Shown: positions 50,750 through 64,000, numbered from the stretch's first letter. The stretch: DNA of 64,000 nucleotides from Rallus limicola (GCA_022605955.1 JAKCOZ010000005.1:28346450-28410449); one strand, 5' to 3'. Translations and numbers: made by a program. Notes: generated from the letters alone by a model not told the origin.

Positions 50750-53700
50750 CTAAAAATAAAATTATAAATAAAAAAAGTAATATTAGAAACTCCTAAGTTA
50801 TCCAAAAGTCCAGCTAACTTACATGGGCATTAGCAGCTCTGACCTTCAAATAATAATTTTCAAAGTGTCCAAGAGTCTTCACTGAAGTTCTTCTCTGCAC
50901 TTCTGCACAGAACAAACTAAGGTAGTTTAGTGAATTTAAGAAGCTGTGCACACTAGCATTTCAAAATCTTCTCAGAGGGACACCCTGTAACTTCATGCTG
51001 CATAAAAGATTCATTAATTCCCTCTCTGGTAACTGCAGGGAAGCTCATCTGCGCCACATGGATAGGGAAAGCAATGCAAGAACACAGGGGAGGAGCACTA
51101 TGGTTACGTTCATTGGTGTGCTCTGAGCTCGGTTGTGCTGGCAGGCAAGAAATCACCTCCACAGAAGATACAGAAAGCTTCAAACTCAGTAAGACTGTTC
51201 CTTCAGTTCCTTCATTAGTCTTGATGACAGTACTTGATTAAGCAGCTCCTGCATCTCTTGCAGCTTTAGCACCTCCTCCCCCTCAACTCCTCTATAACTA
51301 CCAACTGGGCAACTGCACAGAAAATATGTCAGAGAAACCACCCGGGTTCACGCAGACAAAACCACACCTCCTCTTTTCTGCTAAGTAATTCTAACCCAGG
51401 TCAGTTCCTCAATGTGTTTCTCAAGAAAACTGCAACATCAAGCTAAGAGAGACATTTGGGGAGACAAAAGAAATTGTAGAGGACAGGGAGGGAGGAGGGA
51501 AGTTGCGTATTCTGATGTGTGCAGTAAAAGAAATGTCTGTCTGAGCACAGCTCAGAAGAGCCTCGCTAAAGGAGAGAGAACTCAAGTTACAGAGGGGACA
51601 TTAACAGGCTCTTCATGTAGACGGCACCACAGCTGTAATTCCAATTAGTTCTGCACTGAAATCTGTCAGTATGTAGGTCCCACCGGCAGAGACTGCTGAA
51701 GGCCCCTTTTAGACTGTTCAAATACAATGACGCTTCAAAAGACTTGCAAATCCACAGATTTTTTTACATTCTTAGCTTTCTACGCATGAGTAAGTATCAA
51801 CTACTGAGGGCAGAAATTCTGTGCCGGTGGGATCAATTGATATTTGCCACAATTTAACTATTAGAAAACACAGATAAACTCCAGACAAATTAATTATAAA
51901 GCCAAGAGAGCCATGGATCCATTATTTTTAGTGTGCTGGCCTTAACATTTTTGGTCTTAACATTTTGTTGGCACTTATTTTTGATAATTCATTATCATGA
52001 AAAAAATTAAAACAACAAAACTGAAAGAAAGAAAGTTAAAGAAAAAAAAAAAAAGAAGAGTGAGCTGTATTTGTGGAAGCATGAGAGAGTGCAGCTTAGA
52101 CCAAACCGAACTCAGCACCAACTTATTTTGGGCATATATGCAAACAGAATCCTTTGCCAAAACACTCTGTTAATACTATACCTTAGTTAATCAATATAGA
52201 TGTATGCAAATTCAGACAAATTTTAACACTTTGTCATTTTACACGCACCTTTACAAAAATCAACTGCATTTACAACAGTGTCCCACAAAAGAAAAATCCA
52301 GACCAATTTCAAAAGAAGAATCTGCAGCTCCTGAAAAGCTGTGATTTCATAACTCCTGCCATGTAAGATACCTATCCTTTAAAAAATATATCAACAGAAG
52401 TTAAACAAAAGAATAAGCTTACATGTTAGTTGCTTAGAAAAGGTTTTTTCATTCACGTTCATTACACAATTTTGTCCTCCTCCGTGTTATGAAAATATTT
52501 GCAGCGTATCTAACAGCAGCATGTGAGCTATTAGCATACTATAACTGGTTTTTGATTAAAGCAAAATAATTAAAGGCCACCGGCAACGACTAAGGGTTTA
52601 ATGACACAGACCTCCTTCTGACTGAGATCCAGACTCATAATCTTTGCACAGAGAATTTCACTCTCAGACCTTCACACACTTAAAGAATTTTCAATAAATA
52701 TCTTAATGAGAAAACACAGAGAAATGCTCTCACGTAAAAATAAGATACTTGAGTTACATGCAACTGGAAAAAGTGTTTTCCACTTTACAATAGGATGCTG
52801 TTAATTCTGCAATTGAGCTATTGAATAGATCTTTTCAGACATTTTCTTGAGGCTTGAACACCAAAATAAAGTGTGATTTCAAAAATACACTCAGTGATGT
52901 GAAGGTTTCCTGGATTAAGAGAGGATATATGTTTTACTTGCCTATAGTTAGTTGATTATAGCAGAAAATGTTACTAGTTTAATGCTGCAAAACACTCATG
53001 TAATACTTCAAGCTTTATTTTAAGGGTATTACAAGCAATAGGTCTCATCATACATAGCTGGATTTAATAAGACTGCTGCAAGCCAAACAAGACACTACCC
53101 AAATCCTCTTTCATGTATTTCCCAAATCATTTTACTTCCTGTCTGCACCGCAACTTCGAGTATGAAACTTAAATGACTGCCGCATACACAATGAACCAAA
53201 GTAAATGCAAAACCTAGGAGATTTAGCTAACTTACCTCTCTACATATACATACATCTCAGAATAAAAGTGCTTTTATGCACAAACATGCAAATATAACTT
53301 TAAATAAAACCTAGATCAGTTTGATATCCCAAGACAGAACAGATCTCTTTCAGTACAGGCAGAGAAGATACTACAAAGAATAACAACATGCAGCAATGAA
53401 TACAATATGAATATGTTTGCTTTGCAATTGAGCTGGTTTTTTTAAACACCCGTCAGAAGTTTTACACAAAAACAGCAGACACCAAATGTCACAACTAGAA
53501 TTTTCTACCTAAAGTGTGCAGCCACAGCCTAGGAGGTTGTGACCCTTCTGTCCCTAGTACTTGGTTTACAACTTTGTTTACAATGGCCTCAGATGCCAGA
53601 ATTAAACTATTAATCTGACACAGGGTACTTCATGCGATTGATGAAGCTAATGTGGAAACTGACACTAACACAAACCACAAGAGTCTATTTATGTAAAAAA

Positions 53701-53780
53701 AGAAAACAATTAAACATGCCTGTGTGCTACCAGACTTCTGAGACTGAGCTGTCAGTTTGGATGAAGATGTTTCTCACAGG

Positions 53781-53799
53781 TAAATAAATAAATAAATAA
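53781..53799. repeat. (TAAA)n microsatellite
   Basis: Nearly five TAAA units, followed by an AAGCAGC motif that recurs about 20 bp later. Confidence 0.93.
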
Positions 53800-53834
53800 G
53801 CAGCTGGATTTAAATAAGCAGCTTACTCCATATT

Positions 53835-53900
53835 TGCTGAAGGATCTATAGGAATTGGACTCCCTGATCCTTATGGGTCCTTTTCAACTTAAAATATTAT
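53835..53900 (+). mobile_element. CR1 3'-tail relic
   Basis: GGAATTGGACTCCCTGATCC followed by TTATGGGTCCTTTTCAACTT is a diverged CR1 3' end in sense orientation, about 65 bp. It is short and old. Confidence 0.7.
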
Positions 53901-56586
53901 ATTAAAATCTTACATAAGGGAAACATTCCAGCACTCTTATTTTTCAGAAGTAGGCATAATGCCATCTTTTTCTTAGCCTTAATAAAAAATACAGAAGACT
54001 TGACCAAGGAACATGACTAAGTCACAATTTTTCCCATTCTCAAAAAAACCCCAGCTCTTTTAGTCTAGAAAAAGAGATGCTGGCTGTACATGATAAACTT
54101 CGTGTAGTACATGCAGATTCCTTCACACAGTAATGTTTGTTCTTGGCATGTGTTACAGGATGAATTCAAGCCACCAGCAGTTTAGTTTCCATCCATGGCC
54201 CATGCAGACTCGCACACTTTGGAATGCAGTTTCCCACCATGCTTGAATAAAAAATGCCATAAAAACTTTTATTGGAGGATCTCAGAACTCCAATCTGGTG
54301 TGTTACTGTTTACCCCTATGTGACAAGAGGGATTTAAATGTTTCAGAAAATTTAAGAGTCTTTAAAGAGAGACCATTTCCTGCCTTAAATGCTTTCTTTC
54401 ATACATCTGCTCAAAATTATAGTTACAATGCTTTTAGCTGAATGAAGAAAATTCCACGTTCCACATGCAGATTTTCACTCCAACCAGTGTTATGGAAGAG
54501 GATGTTAACATTTACACTGTGCCACCATAGCTCAACACAAATGCCCAACAGGGAAGATTCCCATGTTGATTTGAACTAGTGTCTACAAGGCACTGCGCAT
54601 CTGCATCTCCTCAAATCTTTCTCTGTTCAATTATTATTTCTACCACTAAAAACTTCTCCTAGGAACAGTTGACCATTCCTCTCTATGTACATGTGAGAGT
54701 ACAGGGATTAATGGTAATTTCTTTAAAAAAAATTACTGAATAGAACCAAGGTATTTTATCTGATAACTTCACAGATCCCACACATTCAGTGACAAAAAAC
54801 TTGAATCACTTTCTGGTCAGCCACCATCTGACTGCTTTCAGGCAGCCAGCCAGCAAGCAGCTGACTTATCTTTATATCCAGATGTTTTATAGGATCATGC
54901 AAGTGAGTGGATAAAGGGAGATTTACAGTATCTTTGTTGAGGTAATGGTCCACAGAGGGGACTGGGGAAACTAAGCCAGCATGCAGAATTTAAATATTAG
55001 TAAATTAGCATGGAGAAATTAAGCAAAAAAGGAAGCATAAGTAACGTCTGGTGTTTTGGAGGGGGTTTTTGGGGGGTGGGTTTCTTTAAAAAACAAAACC
55101 ATTCAAGTATGCTAAGTCTTGATGGTTTCATGGATCTTTAGTTTAATCACAAACAGGGATGGGTTCAAGGACGAGCTTCCCACTGAAACGCTTGCAGTGC
55201 GAAATCTGAGCAACCAACTATTGCTAAGCTTTACTGGCAGCTCTAGCAAACACTGGAATCTGCTCTTAGTAAAGCCACCATCCTGAAAGAAGACTTCCAA
55301 TTCAGAAAAAAACCACAGCAGAACACCATTATTTGAAGCCCAGCTTCTGCTATTTTGGTAACTGTGATCAGAACAGAAATGAACCCTTTTTTCATTATTC
55401 AGTCCCTCAGTCTAACTGGCTGTTCACAATCCTTTTAAAAAAATAAACAGAGGTCATCTAGAAATTTTATTTACACCTCTGTCAGCCCCTAAAACCCCCA
55501 AAATCTACTTAAAATGACAGATTATTAAGGACATCAAAGGAATTTCACAAGTGAATAAATGAGAACCATTCACACTTACGTACAGAGGACCAAACAGCTG
55601 TTTCCAGCATCATCTGTGTCACCTCTTGCTCACAGAATAAATTCTGAGGATAAATGCCATTTAGTGCATCTGACAGGAGTTGCCCAAGTGTCTCACAGAA
55701 ATTCTTCTTACTTTAAAATGCAATTAAAAAGCACAGACCAAAGCTTACCCTGTGCATATCCTTGATCATGTCTGCAGAGCTACAACAAGCAGTTCTGAAC
55801 TTCCTCATCCCCACTGGAAAAGTTTTACAGATGAGTTTTCTTAACTAGTTTATATACCATTCTGTTGGCATTGTTGGGGATGAGCCTCTTGGCAGCAACA
55901 CGTGCTTGGTACAGCAGGTAGACATTAGTGTGTGCAGAGTACAGAGCATAGAGGGAAGATAAAAGCCATGGATGGCATTTTTTAATAACTCCTGGGATAA
56001 CATCCCTTGAAAAAAACACTGGAACAGACCAGTTTTTCCTCATTTCTGCAATTCGCAGGACTCTGCAGTTTCACAAACTGTATTGTGTTCACCTGTTTTG
56101 AAATGAGTGAGGTATACTATTGGAAGATTCCTGGGGAAAAGCATGTAGCATGTCAGGAATGCATTCAGCTTGGTGTTATTTGCCAGAAAGAAAACTGTAT
56201 TCAGTTAACTGCTGGAAAATGTCTGGGCACTGCCAGCAGACAGTTTACTACTTCAACAGGCTTCTTCTTTTCCCCCAAGTAAAACACTGGTGTAATGCTT
56301 TACAGAGGCCAATCTACCCTAACAGAGTTTCTGATATCCCCAGAACTTGATATATTCCATTCTTAAAAGAATTATGCATTTTACTAGTAAGTGATTTTGC
56401 TCCTGCCTTTGTCACGATTGAAGAAAATATTTATAATTACCAGAGAAAGTTGATTCACCTTGTATGGATGAAACAGAATGCTTTAATCATTTGGTGTTTT
56501 GTCTTACCCCACTGTATCACTCTGCTTTTGTATTCTTCTCCAGCATTAAAGTAATACAAAGGAATGTAATGGCTGAGTTTGCTTCC

Positions 56587-56617
56587 TTTTTTTTTTTCTT
56601 TTTTTTTTTTTTTTCAG
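56587..56617 (+). repeat. Pyrimidine tract ending in CAG
   Basis: Eleven T, one C and sixteen T end in CAG, which has the form of a strong plus-strand splice acceptor. The following sequence stays open for about 70 codons but encodes nothing I recognise, and STXBP6 is on the other strand. It is most simply a T-rich simple repeat. Confidence 0.8.
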
Positions 56618-58106
56618 CTATGTGTATTGAAGGTTGCACTTCAGAAAACTGAAAATCTTCAACCAAAGAGACCTGAGTTTGTTCCCTGGTTCTCTTTTGG
56701 AGTAGTCCACTTAGTAGATGACTGTAATGTGCAGAAATTTGCAGTTTGTACCAATAACAGTTACATGAAAAGGAACAGAAATGGCACTGTCAGGATTTGC
56801 AAAACATGTTTTAGGAGTGTACTAGAGGTATTCTAGTAATATTCTATGTCTTTGGCAACCTGTGCTTTGAATTATGAATCGATTTAACATCTGTTTCTTT
56901 GGTGATCAGTGCTTAGTACTTGCAGAGTTTATCCTTATTGAACATATGTGATTGTTCATGCTAATAAAGTAACAATCATGTTAGTGTGAGATGTCTTCCC
57001 AGAGTAGCTGCTATGACTTAGTGTGTTTTAGTTGCGTAGGATATATTGCAGTGCTAGCATTGTGTAGTATTTTTGTGTATTCTGATATGCAGCAGATTCT
57101 GATTTACTGCAGAAGTCAGAAATCATGCTAACAGAGCCTAAGTTCCTACCTGCCTTTTTGCTGTCTCTGTTTATCCCAAAAAACAATGGAGTCAGTATAC
57201 TAAGAAGTTTGCTCCTATCTTGAGACACATTTATTTTTATCAAGAAGAAGCCCCATATGAACTTCTTTTATTTACCACTTTTTATCCAGTTTCATTCTTT
57301 GTTGCATGTTTTGGTTTTTGAAAGATTTTGTCTATCTTGGCTCTTGCCATGTCTTCAGTTTCTCTACTGGATGAATGTTCCTGACACTTCAGGGTCTGTC
57401 TGTAACCACAATTTCATGAGCCTTGTAACCTAATGCTGCTGGTGCCTAAGACAGCCTTGGCCTTTACCCCTGCTTTTCCTCCCTGTGTGCTGACACACAG
57501 CTGTATCATGAACTGAGTCAGGGATCTGATGAGTAAAACCAAAACTGATCACTAGTTTTCTTCTTTTAATGCAGCTTTAATCCAGTTTATGTCTCTTGTC
57601 TAGTTCAGCAGACTACCACATAAGCAGTTGTGCTGTTACAAGGAAGAGAAGTACACAAGGAAATAAATAATTTCTGACACCTAAATGCAGGAGGAGGGCA
57701 TAAATTAAATGTGAAACAACACAAATTGTTGAAATAAACCGTGCATGCTCCAAACTACAGTTCTTCAATCCAATTCCCCATTCCAGCCCAATGTGGGCTG
57801 CTCCCTCTCACCAAGATTCTTTATTTTCTTTTTTAAAATTATTTTTCTGTGCTGAAATATTTGACACACAGTGGTACAAATGGAGACAGGACTTAGAAAA
57901 AAACAGCATTCAAACCAATTAATTTGTTTCTGTGATAAAATATTAGTCCTTATGAGTAAGCTGAAGCTGGAGCTGGCAGATAGATCGGCTTTAAGGGTGC
58001 CTTTGATTCTGTTTTGTGACACTAAGTTTGCAAGAGACCAGTTGCAAAAGATCTATGTATGGAGTAGCTGTATAAGCAGGAGTTTTCACTGTAAGGTCTA
58101 TAAAGT

Positions 58107-58285
58107 ATCATAGAATATTTTGAGTTGAAAGGGACCCATCAAATGCAATTCCCTGCTCCTTGCAGGAATAACTAAAACTAAACCGTATAACTAAGAGCAT
58201 CGTCTAGATGCTTCTTAAACTCTGATAGTGCTGTGACCACTTCCATGGGGATCCTGCTCCAGCAACAGGCCAAGTAATTCTTCCA
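58107..58285 (-). mobile_element. Old CR1 3' end fragment
   Basis: The plus strand shows ATCATAGAATATTTTGAGTT, GAAAGGGACCCATCAAATGC and CTGCTCCTTGCAGGAATAAC, then a diverged tail to about 58285. This is the reverse complement of a CR1 3' UTR of an older subfamily with the CCCTGCTC..TGCAGGA block. It has no coding part. Confidence 0.85.
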
Positions 58286-61200
58286 GTTGACTCTGATGCC
58301 AGAAATGAAGCTATGACTCCAGGTTTAATGATTGCATTTCAAAAAAGATGTAGGCCCATGGGAAAGAGTCTGGAGAAGTGAGGTGTTTAGGACAAGAAAT
58401 CTGTGAGATGGAAGTAGTAGTTCTTACTTCTGTGAATGACCCAGTGTCCTGAAGCAATAAATACAACTTTCCACAAATATAGATGTGGTCTCTCTGGGGC
58501 TGTTAAAACATCTGGCAGTTCTTAGGTTTCTCTGTGAATCCCTTTGTTAGAAACATTCCTGTTTCAGAAAGATGACTCCAGTGGTGACCTTCCCAAGCAG
58601 TTCTGAGTTACATGTTGGTAAACAGTTTTGTTGTTTGGATAGTGCTGCCATTGTCTACCATTATTTTCAAATTTATATGTTCATGCACAATAATGACTTT
58701 GAGATTTAGGAACTCTTCTAATGAGAAGCTTTCTGAGGGTGTCCCCAGCAGCTGCACTTCACTTGGAGAGCTCCTGACACGGCTGTACCACCTTTCCCTC
58801 CCTGGGACATCCCCCAGAAGCACCCCCAGCGGCCCATACAGGGTCCAGGGGAAGGTATGTTTAGGGAACACCGTTGCTCTTGGCTGTTAAGAAAATGTCT
58901 AGAGAATGAATGTCTATGGTATCCATCAAATATTGCATTATTATTTTATTAACATATTATGAGCATACTCTTGATCCAAAATGCTAAAAAAGCATAAGAA
59001 GCCATTCATTTTAGTTTTCTGCAGTTCTTGACCGCATGGTGGTTTTCTTGCATGCCTGCTTACTGACAGTCTGCAGCAGTTCACACAGAGAATTCCAGTA
59101 CAGAAATGTTACACATTTTACATTTGAGTTGGGTTTTTCCAGCTTGGAGTACTGTAGATTCACTTCAGTATGAACATCCTCTTGTAAGCAGAGCTTACCG
59201 GGGACCCACCATATTTTTAACTGGGGCATTAGCTGCTAAATCTCTAATTACTAATTTCTTGTCTGAACAAGAAAAAATGCTTTGGCCTGGAATATACAGT
59301 AACCCATCTATTAGCGTGCATCTTAGGTGCCTTCTTTTACCACCTTCTGATTCATTTCTGTGCATCTTGGGGTGTGTTTGGGGCCACAGAGTCTCAAAAG
59401 AACCAAGTAATGCTGCATCTTCTGCTTTTGCTGCCATCTGGCCTGAGGAAGCAAGGGTGGTGGTTATCGATGCTGTACATATGCCTCTGCAGTAATACAC
59501 TTCTTCTATGGCAGTGTGCAGTTCTTCTATGGCCTGTGTACAGTTAATACACAATTTTGTTTCCTAAATAGTAATTTGCCATTTCCAGGCAACAGTGACT
59601 GCAAAAAATGGAGAACTTCACTGAGGGTTATCCTCACTCACTGACTTCTCAGTGAAAAAGTAAACACATTGTTTCAAAGCTACTGATTTCAAATGGATTC
59701 AGCTCAATGGCCCGGGAAAAGAAGCGTCCTCCATTGTTGCTTTCCATCCAAGTACAAGATATGAAATTATTTTCTTCTCCATCTACCTACCCTGCAGGCT
59801 GCAAAAATGTGTGAAAAGGTACAATTATCCCATCCAAGTGCAATCATGCATGCTCACAGCAGGAAAAGAGTGCTCTTTGTAGAGACTTGAGCAAAACACA
59901 CCAGTTGCCAAAGATCCCAGTTCAGCCAGGAAGGAGACACACTTCAGTCTTCTCTGGCAATAAGTATGAAATGGGGTTGTAGAAGGTGGTGGCACGGTCC
60001 CTGACTAGGTCTCAAATATCTGAAACAATACGTGGCAAAAAGCTATTCTTTCTCCAACACTGAAATTATAAAAACACCAAACCTTGATTTTCTGAGCCTA
60101 AGAATTATTTTATTGTTTTAAACCTGCAATGACTAAATAAAACGAAGCTATTGCTTCAGGGGCTGAACTGCTTGTTGCTTTAACTGCAGAAACCTGGGTG
60201 ATAGTGCAGGCTGAGCCTCTGCTCAGAGGCACTGAAGGCATGCCACAAAGGCCTTATTAGGGAGTGTGGTTAGGATCTGGTGAAGTACAGCCTTGGGCTT
60301 ACCAATCTGGATTACAGCTGTGCCAGGGACTGACTAGACAAGGGGACCACACAAAGACATGAGATGTAGTTCAGCAATAAGACTCTTTGGCCCTAATTGT
60401 CTTGCCAAGTACAAAAGTAATTTGTTAATGCTTTAAATAGTCTTGGGATAAGCCTCCTTCCACAATTTATGTGCAGCTATCTCTAACACATTAATGTAAA
60501 TAAAAAACTTTTGACAATCAAAACTCCCACAGAAAATCAGACTCTGAAGTGAAATAAGACTATGGGTGGGCCTATGACTAGTATCTGGAGTACAGGATTC
60601 CACTGCTTAATGAGACTGAATGTGGGAACATACACAAAAGATCCAGACAGGGCCAATGACCAACGTGGTAACAAAAGATCTCAGGAAACACCTGGGATTC
60701 AACAGCTGAGGTGTAAATCAGATTATTTTAAGGGACTTGGACTAAATCAGTTTCCATATAAATCAAATTTAGGTATTTTATAAAGTGTTGGAAAGAAAAG
60801 TTCAGGTGAAAGGTGATGGTGCTAACCCAGCTGTGTACATTTCTGCCAACACAATAGTTGCTGTTCTTATCTTACAAATGACAGCACCAACATTGGAAAA
60901 TATAGATACACAATATGCTTGCTAGACAGTATTTCAAAATCTACTTTTTCTCCAACAAAAGTTTGAAAGAATGGGCTGAGATATTGAAAAACTCCCCAGT
61001 TTCTTATTGCAAATAGATCATAAACCAATACTTCACAAATAAAACCTCAGAAAAAGCAAATGCAGAGCATAACAGCTTTGTTTTCAACCACTGTTTTCCA
61101 TCTACTAGTGACATAACGCTGTTTCTCAAGTGGTTTGTGTTTGAAGTCTGATTTTCTTTGAAACATTCCTGTACCATGTTTTGCCAGCCACTCAAAGTTC

Positions 61201-63439
61201 TCCCCTTAGTAATGGTATTTACTCATATATAAATCTAGGCCAGAAGTGAACTGGCAACAACATGCTGCTCCTCACCACTCCTGCCATATTCTTCATTACT
61301 CCTCACTGCACTCAGATGCTGACTTTTACTAGCATAGAAAATTTAGTCCAACTCCTTTCAATCCATTTAATGGGGAAGAAAAGGAAACTGCTTTCCTGGA
61401 AGAGAGTTCCTAGTAGCATAAAGGCTCAAAAGTAGGCGGCCATGTGCTTGTGAAAAAGAAGCTAAGTTTTACTGACTTCACAATATAATTTTTTCTCTTT
61501 GGAAAGCACAGTGAAAACCCGTAAGTCTTCTGGTGATCTCATTGCGCTGAGACCAGCACAGTTCCCAAGCCCATGACTCATTCTGATCTCAGCAAAAAAA
61601 AAATTGCTGGGGAGACAGATGTTTTATTTATGATGAATTCCTTCAGCACATCTCACTCAAAAATATCAGGCCTCACTTTGCATGCAGAAGATAAAGCATG
61701 ACAGTTATGCTTCTGCCTTATTCTTTTCTAAACACTATTGTGTTGAAACTGAAATGGCAACGGATGCTGTGGATGCTTCAACAACTTACTTAGGAAAGAG
61801 AAAACACTGTCTCAACAATAAAGACTTACTTTCCTAGTTATTATCAGCAAAAATTTGCAACTTCTAACTATTCAGGTTTCTGGCTTTAATGTTTACTTCC
61901 ACAGGTGTAATCAGCAAAATTTATTTACTGATTTCTTATGAAATTAAATTAAATTTAGGTCTAAGGACATTTTATTAACAGATAATGAAATTCAAAGAAA
62001 TAACTTTCAGTATTGTTCAGTTTGACAACAAATGTTGAAACAAGCATGTTTTCATTTAGGAATGTTTGTTAAGTAGTTTTTTTTTAAAGTCTCTCACCAC
62101 ACACTTGGATAACATTAGTCAAGTTGCCATAACTTAAGAGAAGTACATAGTGCCCTCTTCCTCCTGTAAAGTATTAATTTTTTGTCTACCCCTAAAAAGC
62201 CCAGAATCCCCAAATCAACCACTTCAATGGGGATAAATTTACTTGTTATGCACACTTCTGTTCTACCCCACCCTCTGTCATCACCCTATCCTCCTCTCCA
62301 CATGGCTCACTGTTTTCTAACACAACTTCCTCCTTCCTATCCGGTTTCTTTTGTAACACTATCCTAAGGTGTATCTAATTTTCATGCCAGTGAAGAAAGC
62401 ATGGCACATTAAATGGAAGTTAAGTAGCCATCCCTTAATGAAATCCATGGGACTGGAAATCAGCTCCAAACACACTGTCAGAATAACCTCCCTTCAGATT
62501 ATTCTACTTATGCTGAATTATACTACAGATGTAATCCAAGCTAAGACTACTAACTCGAGAAACAGAAGTAATGTGAGCTGCTGATGTAAGAGTTTAGTAC
62601 CACTGTTTGTTGCATATAACCAGTTGTTTAGTACACTGTAAGCTTACTGCGATACGAAAAATACAGATCCAGAAACCCCATGTAATCACCGCCTCCCTAC
62701 CACCCTTGATTTCCTACTTTTGCAGCAAAGCAATCAACACACAACTGTTAAATTTAGGTCTATTAAGAGCATTGTCAGCTATCTGACAAAAACACAGAAT
62801 TACAGAACGTAATAGCTAGAGGTCAGTTGTATCACACCAAGTTCAGTATATCAACATGTCCATCAGCTGGACATTTTCTGGCTACTGCCAGAAAACTGCT
62901 GGGTTTACAGAGCTGATAAACAAAGTTCTTCCTATATTAAATTTTATTTAGGATAAAAAAGAACAAAAAGAGATAGATGGAGAAGAGAATAGTAGAAGTA
63001 ATCCTCTTTTTTCAGCCAAGGATATAAACTACAATTCTGCAAGACATCTGCAAACAAGCTATGACAAGCTTTTATTTCCTTAACATTCAATTTGACCAAA
63101 GAAGAAAATTGCATATTGAAAGAATCATCAGCAGTATGAGCAGAAATACTAAAATTGTATAGCACCTCTTACTGTTACAGAAATTTACAATAAGCATGTC
63201 AAAGAAATAGCTAGTCAAATTTTTAAAAGCTATGTTTTATGGCATCAAAAAAGACTGCCAATATGTTCATGATAGAAAATGCCCTAAGTCCAGACTTCTA
63301 CACATCATATAACCATCGGTGCTTCTGCTGTTTTACTCTTCTTTTTGTAGAAGACCTCATGCTAAACAGGAATTTGAAACTGTTCTATTAGGTATTTTAA
63401 TTTTACAGCTAAAATCTTCTACAGGTTTAGAAAGGACCA

Positions 63440-63990
63440 TGACAGGCCTTACTGACCCTGTGTAGCCCTTCCAGGACCCCAACACAGCTCTCCAGGTCTT
63501 CCCCCACCCTGTCCACAGCCCAGGTCCCCATCTCAGTCCCTTGGGACCATCACACGCAGAGATGGTCTCCAGCTCCCCATAGCTCTGCCCTGCCCAGACA
63601 TGGGCCTCATTGAGACAGACCCAACCACGGGCCCAGATGTCTCAGCCTGGCCCTACTGCCCTATCTCACCACAGTACCCCTCAATGGGCCTGATCCTACC
63701 TCCATCTGTCATGGGCTGATGTCCCAGTGTGGCATCAGCTTGTCCTCATACCCAGGGAGGTGCCCAATGCCAGGGCTGCCCCCCAACCCGACCACAAGCT
63801 CAAGGGGAGCCCTCACCGCTCCTGGTGCCCTGGCTACAGGGAGCAAACACCTCCCAGGGTGCCTGGGCAGGTTTAGCCAACACAAGAAACAGAAGAGCAA
63901 CTCAAACCCATCAGCAGCTATTTGCACAAGGAACATTAACAACAGCTTGAGTAAACTAAGCAGCAGGTAGGATCCGAAGCTCATACTGAC
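63440..63990. other. GC-rich terminal segment, unclassified
   Basis: Base composition rises clearly above the surrounding AT-rich DNA, with many CCC and GGG triplets and repeated CAGGTC/CCCAGG-like words, but few CpGs. Overlapping frames on both strands (about 90 residues minus, 83 and 73 plus) follow from this composition. It is not an obvious CpG-island promoter, and it matches no repeat I can name. A retroelement LTR, an old duplicated sequence, or part of an upstream exon region are all possible. Confidence 0.5.
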
Positions 63991-64000
63991 TCAGGCCTTT

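Larger units (their letters stand above)
50750..64000 (-). other. STXBP6: STXBP6 5' intron or upstream flank, first exon not found
   Basis: The start-codon exon has an acceptor at 50750, so at least one non-coding exon must lie further right, inside this stretch or beyond the window. I could not place it: no CpG-island-like promoter is visible before 63.4 kb. The stretch is AT-rich with an AAAT microsatellite (53781-53799), two old CR1 tails (about 53835-53900 and 58107-58285), a pyrimidine tract (56587-56617), a small GC-rich islet (58735-58860) and a GC-rich terminal block (63440-63990). Confidence 0.7.

Noticed and set aside
62795..62850. Possible CR1 tail relic (ACAGAATTACAGAA word)
   Set aside because: Only a short weak resemblance, with no continuing match.
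1..64000. CRISPR arrays, operons, phage or bacterial systems, tRNA or rRNA genes
   Set aside because: No periodic spaced repeats, ribosome-binding-site gene packing or recognisable structural RNA. The introns, CR1 and LTR show an avian nuclear genome.

Overview
The window is vertebrate nuclear DNA, almost certainly from a bird. It is AT-rich and nearly gene-empty. Coding signal occurs only as short blocks with GT/AG splice sites, and the recognisable repeats are CR1 LINEs plus one LTR of the ERVL type found in many non-galliform birds. No bacterial, phage or CRISPR signal was seen. Species cannot be read from the sequence.

The one gene I can support is STXBP6 (amisyn, syntaxin-binding protein 6), on the minus strand. 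Three consecutive coding exons are present: 50749-50564 (start codon at 50717-50715, residues 1-51), 5340-5210 (residues 52-95) and 3572-3407 (residues 96-150). Phases join exactly (1, 0, 1) and every junction has a canonical donor and acceptor. These exons encode the N-terminal PH-like, phosphoinositide-binding part. The C-terminal R-SNARE-like coiled coil (about 60 residues) must lie on exon(s) left of base 1, and the 5' non-coding first exon(s) and promoter must lie right of 50749. The exons are separated by introns of 1,636 bp and about 45.2 kb.

Layout: 1-3406 is intron with a G-rich block and a TG microsatellite. 3407-5340 holds two exons. 5341-50563 is the large intron, which carries CR1 fragments near 17.1, 23.6-24.7 and 36.7 kb, a near-perfect 76-bp inverted repeat at 19487-19653, a CR1 cluster at 44.0-49.1 kb (head-to-head copies, one internally deleted, one nested in another), and an ERVL-type solo LTR at 49832-50373, only 190 bp from the first coding exon. 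50564-50749 is the start-codon exon. 50750-64000 is 5' intron or flank with old CR1 scraps, some unexplained GC-rich islets, and a GC-rich terminal segment (63440-63990).

The most unusual structure is the 19.5-kb inverted repeat (75 of 76 positions paired, 15-nt loop). It would fold into a long double-stranded RNA hairpin in the STXBP6 pre-mRNA. It is either a very young palindrome or MITE-like element, or an assembly fold-back artefact.
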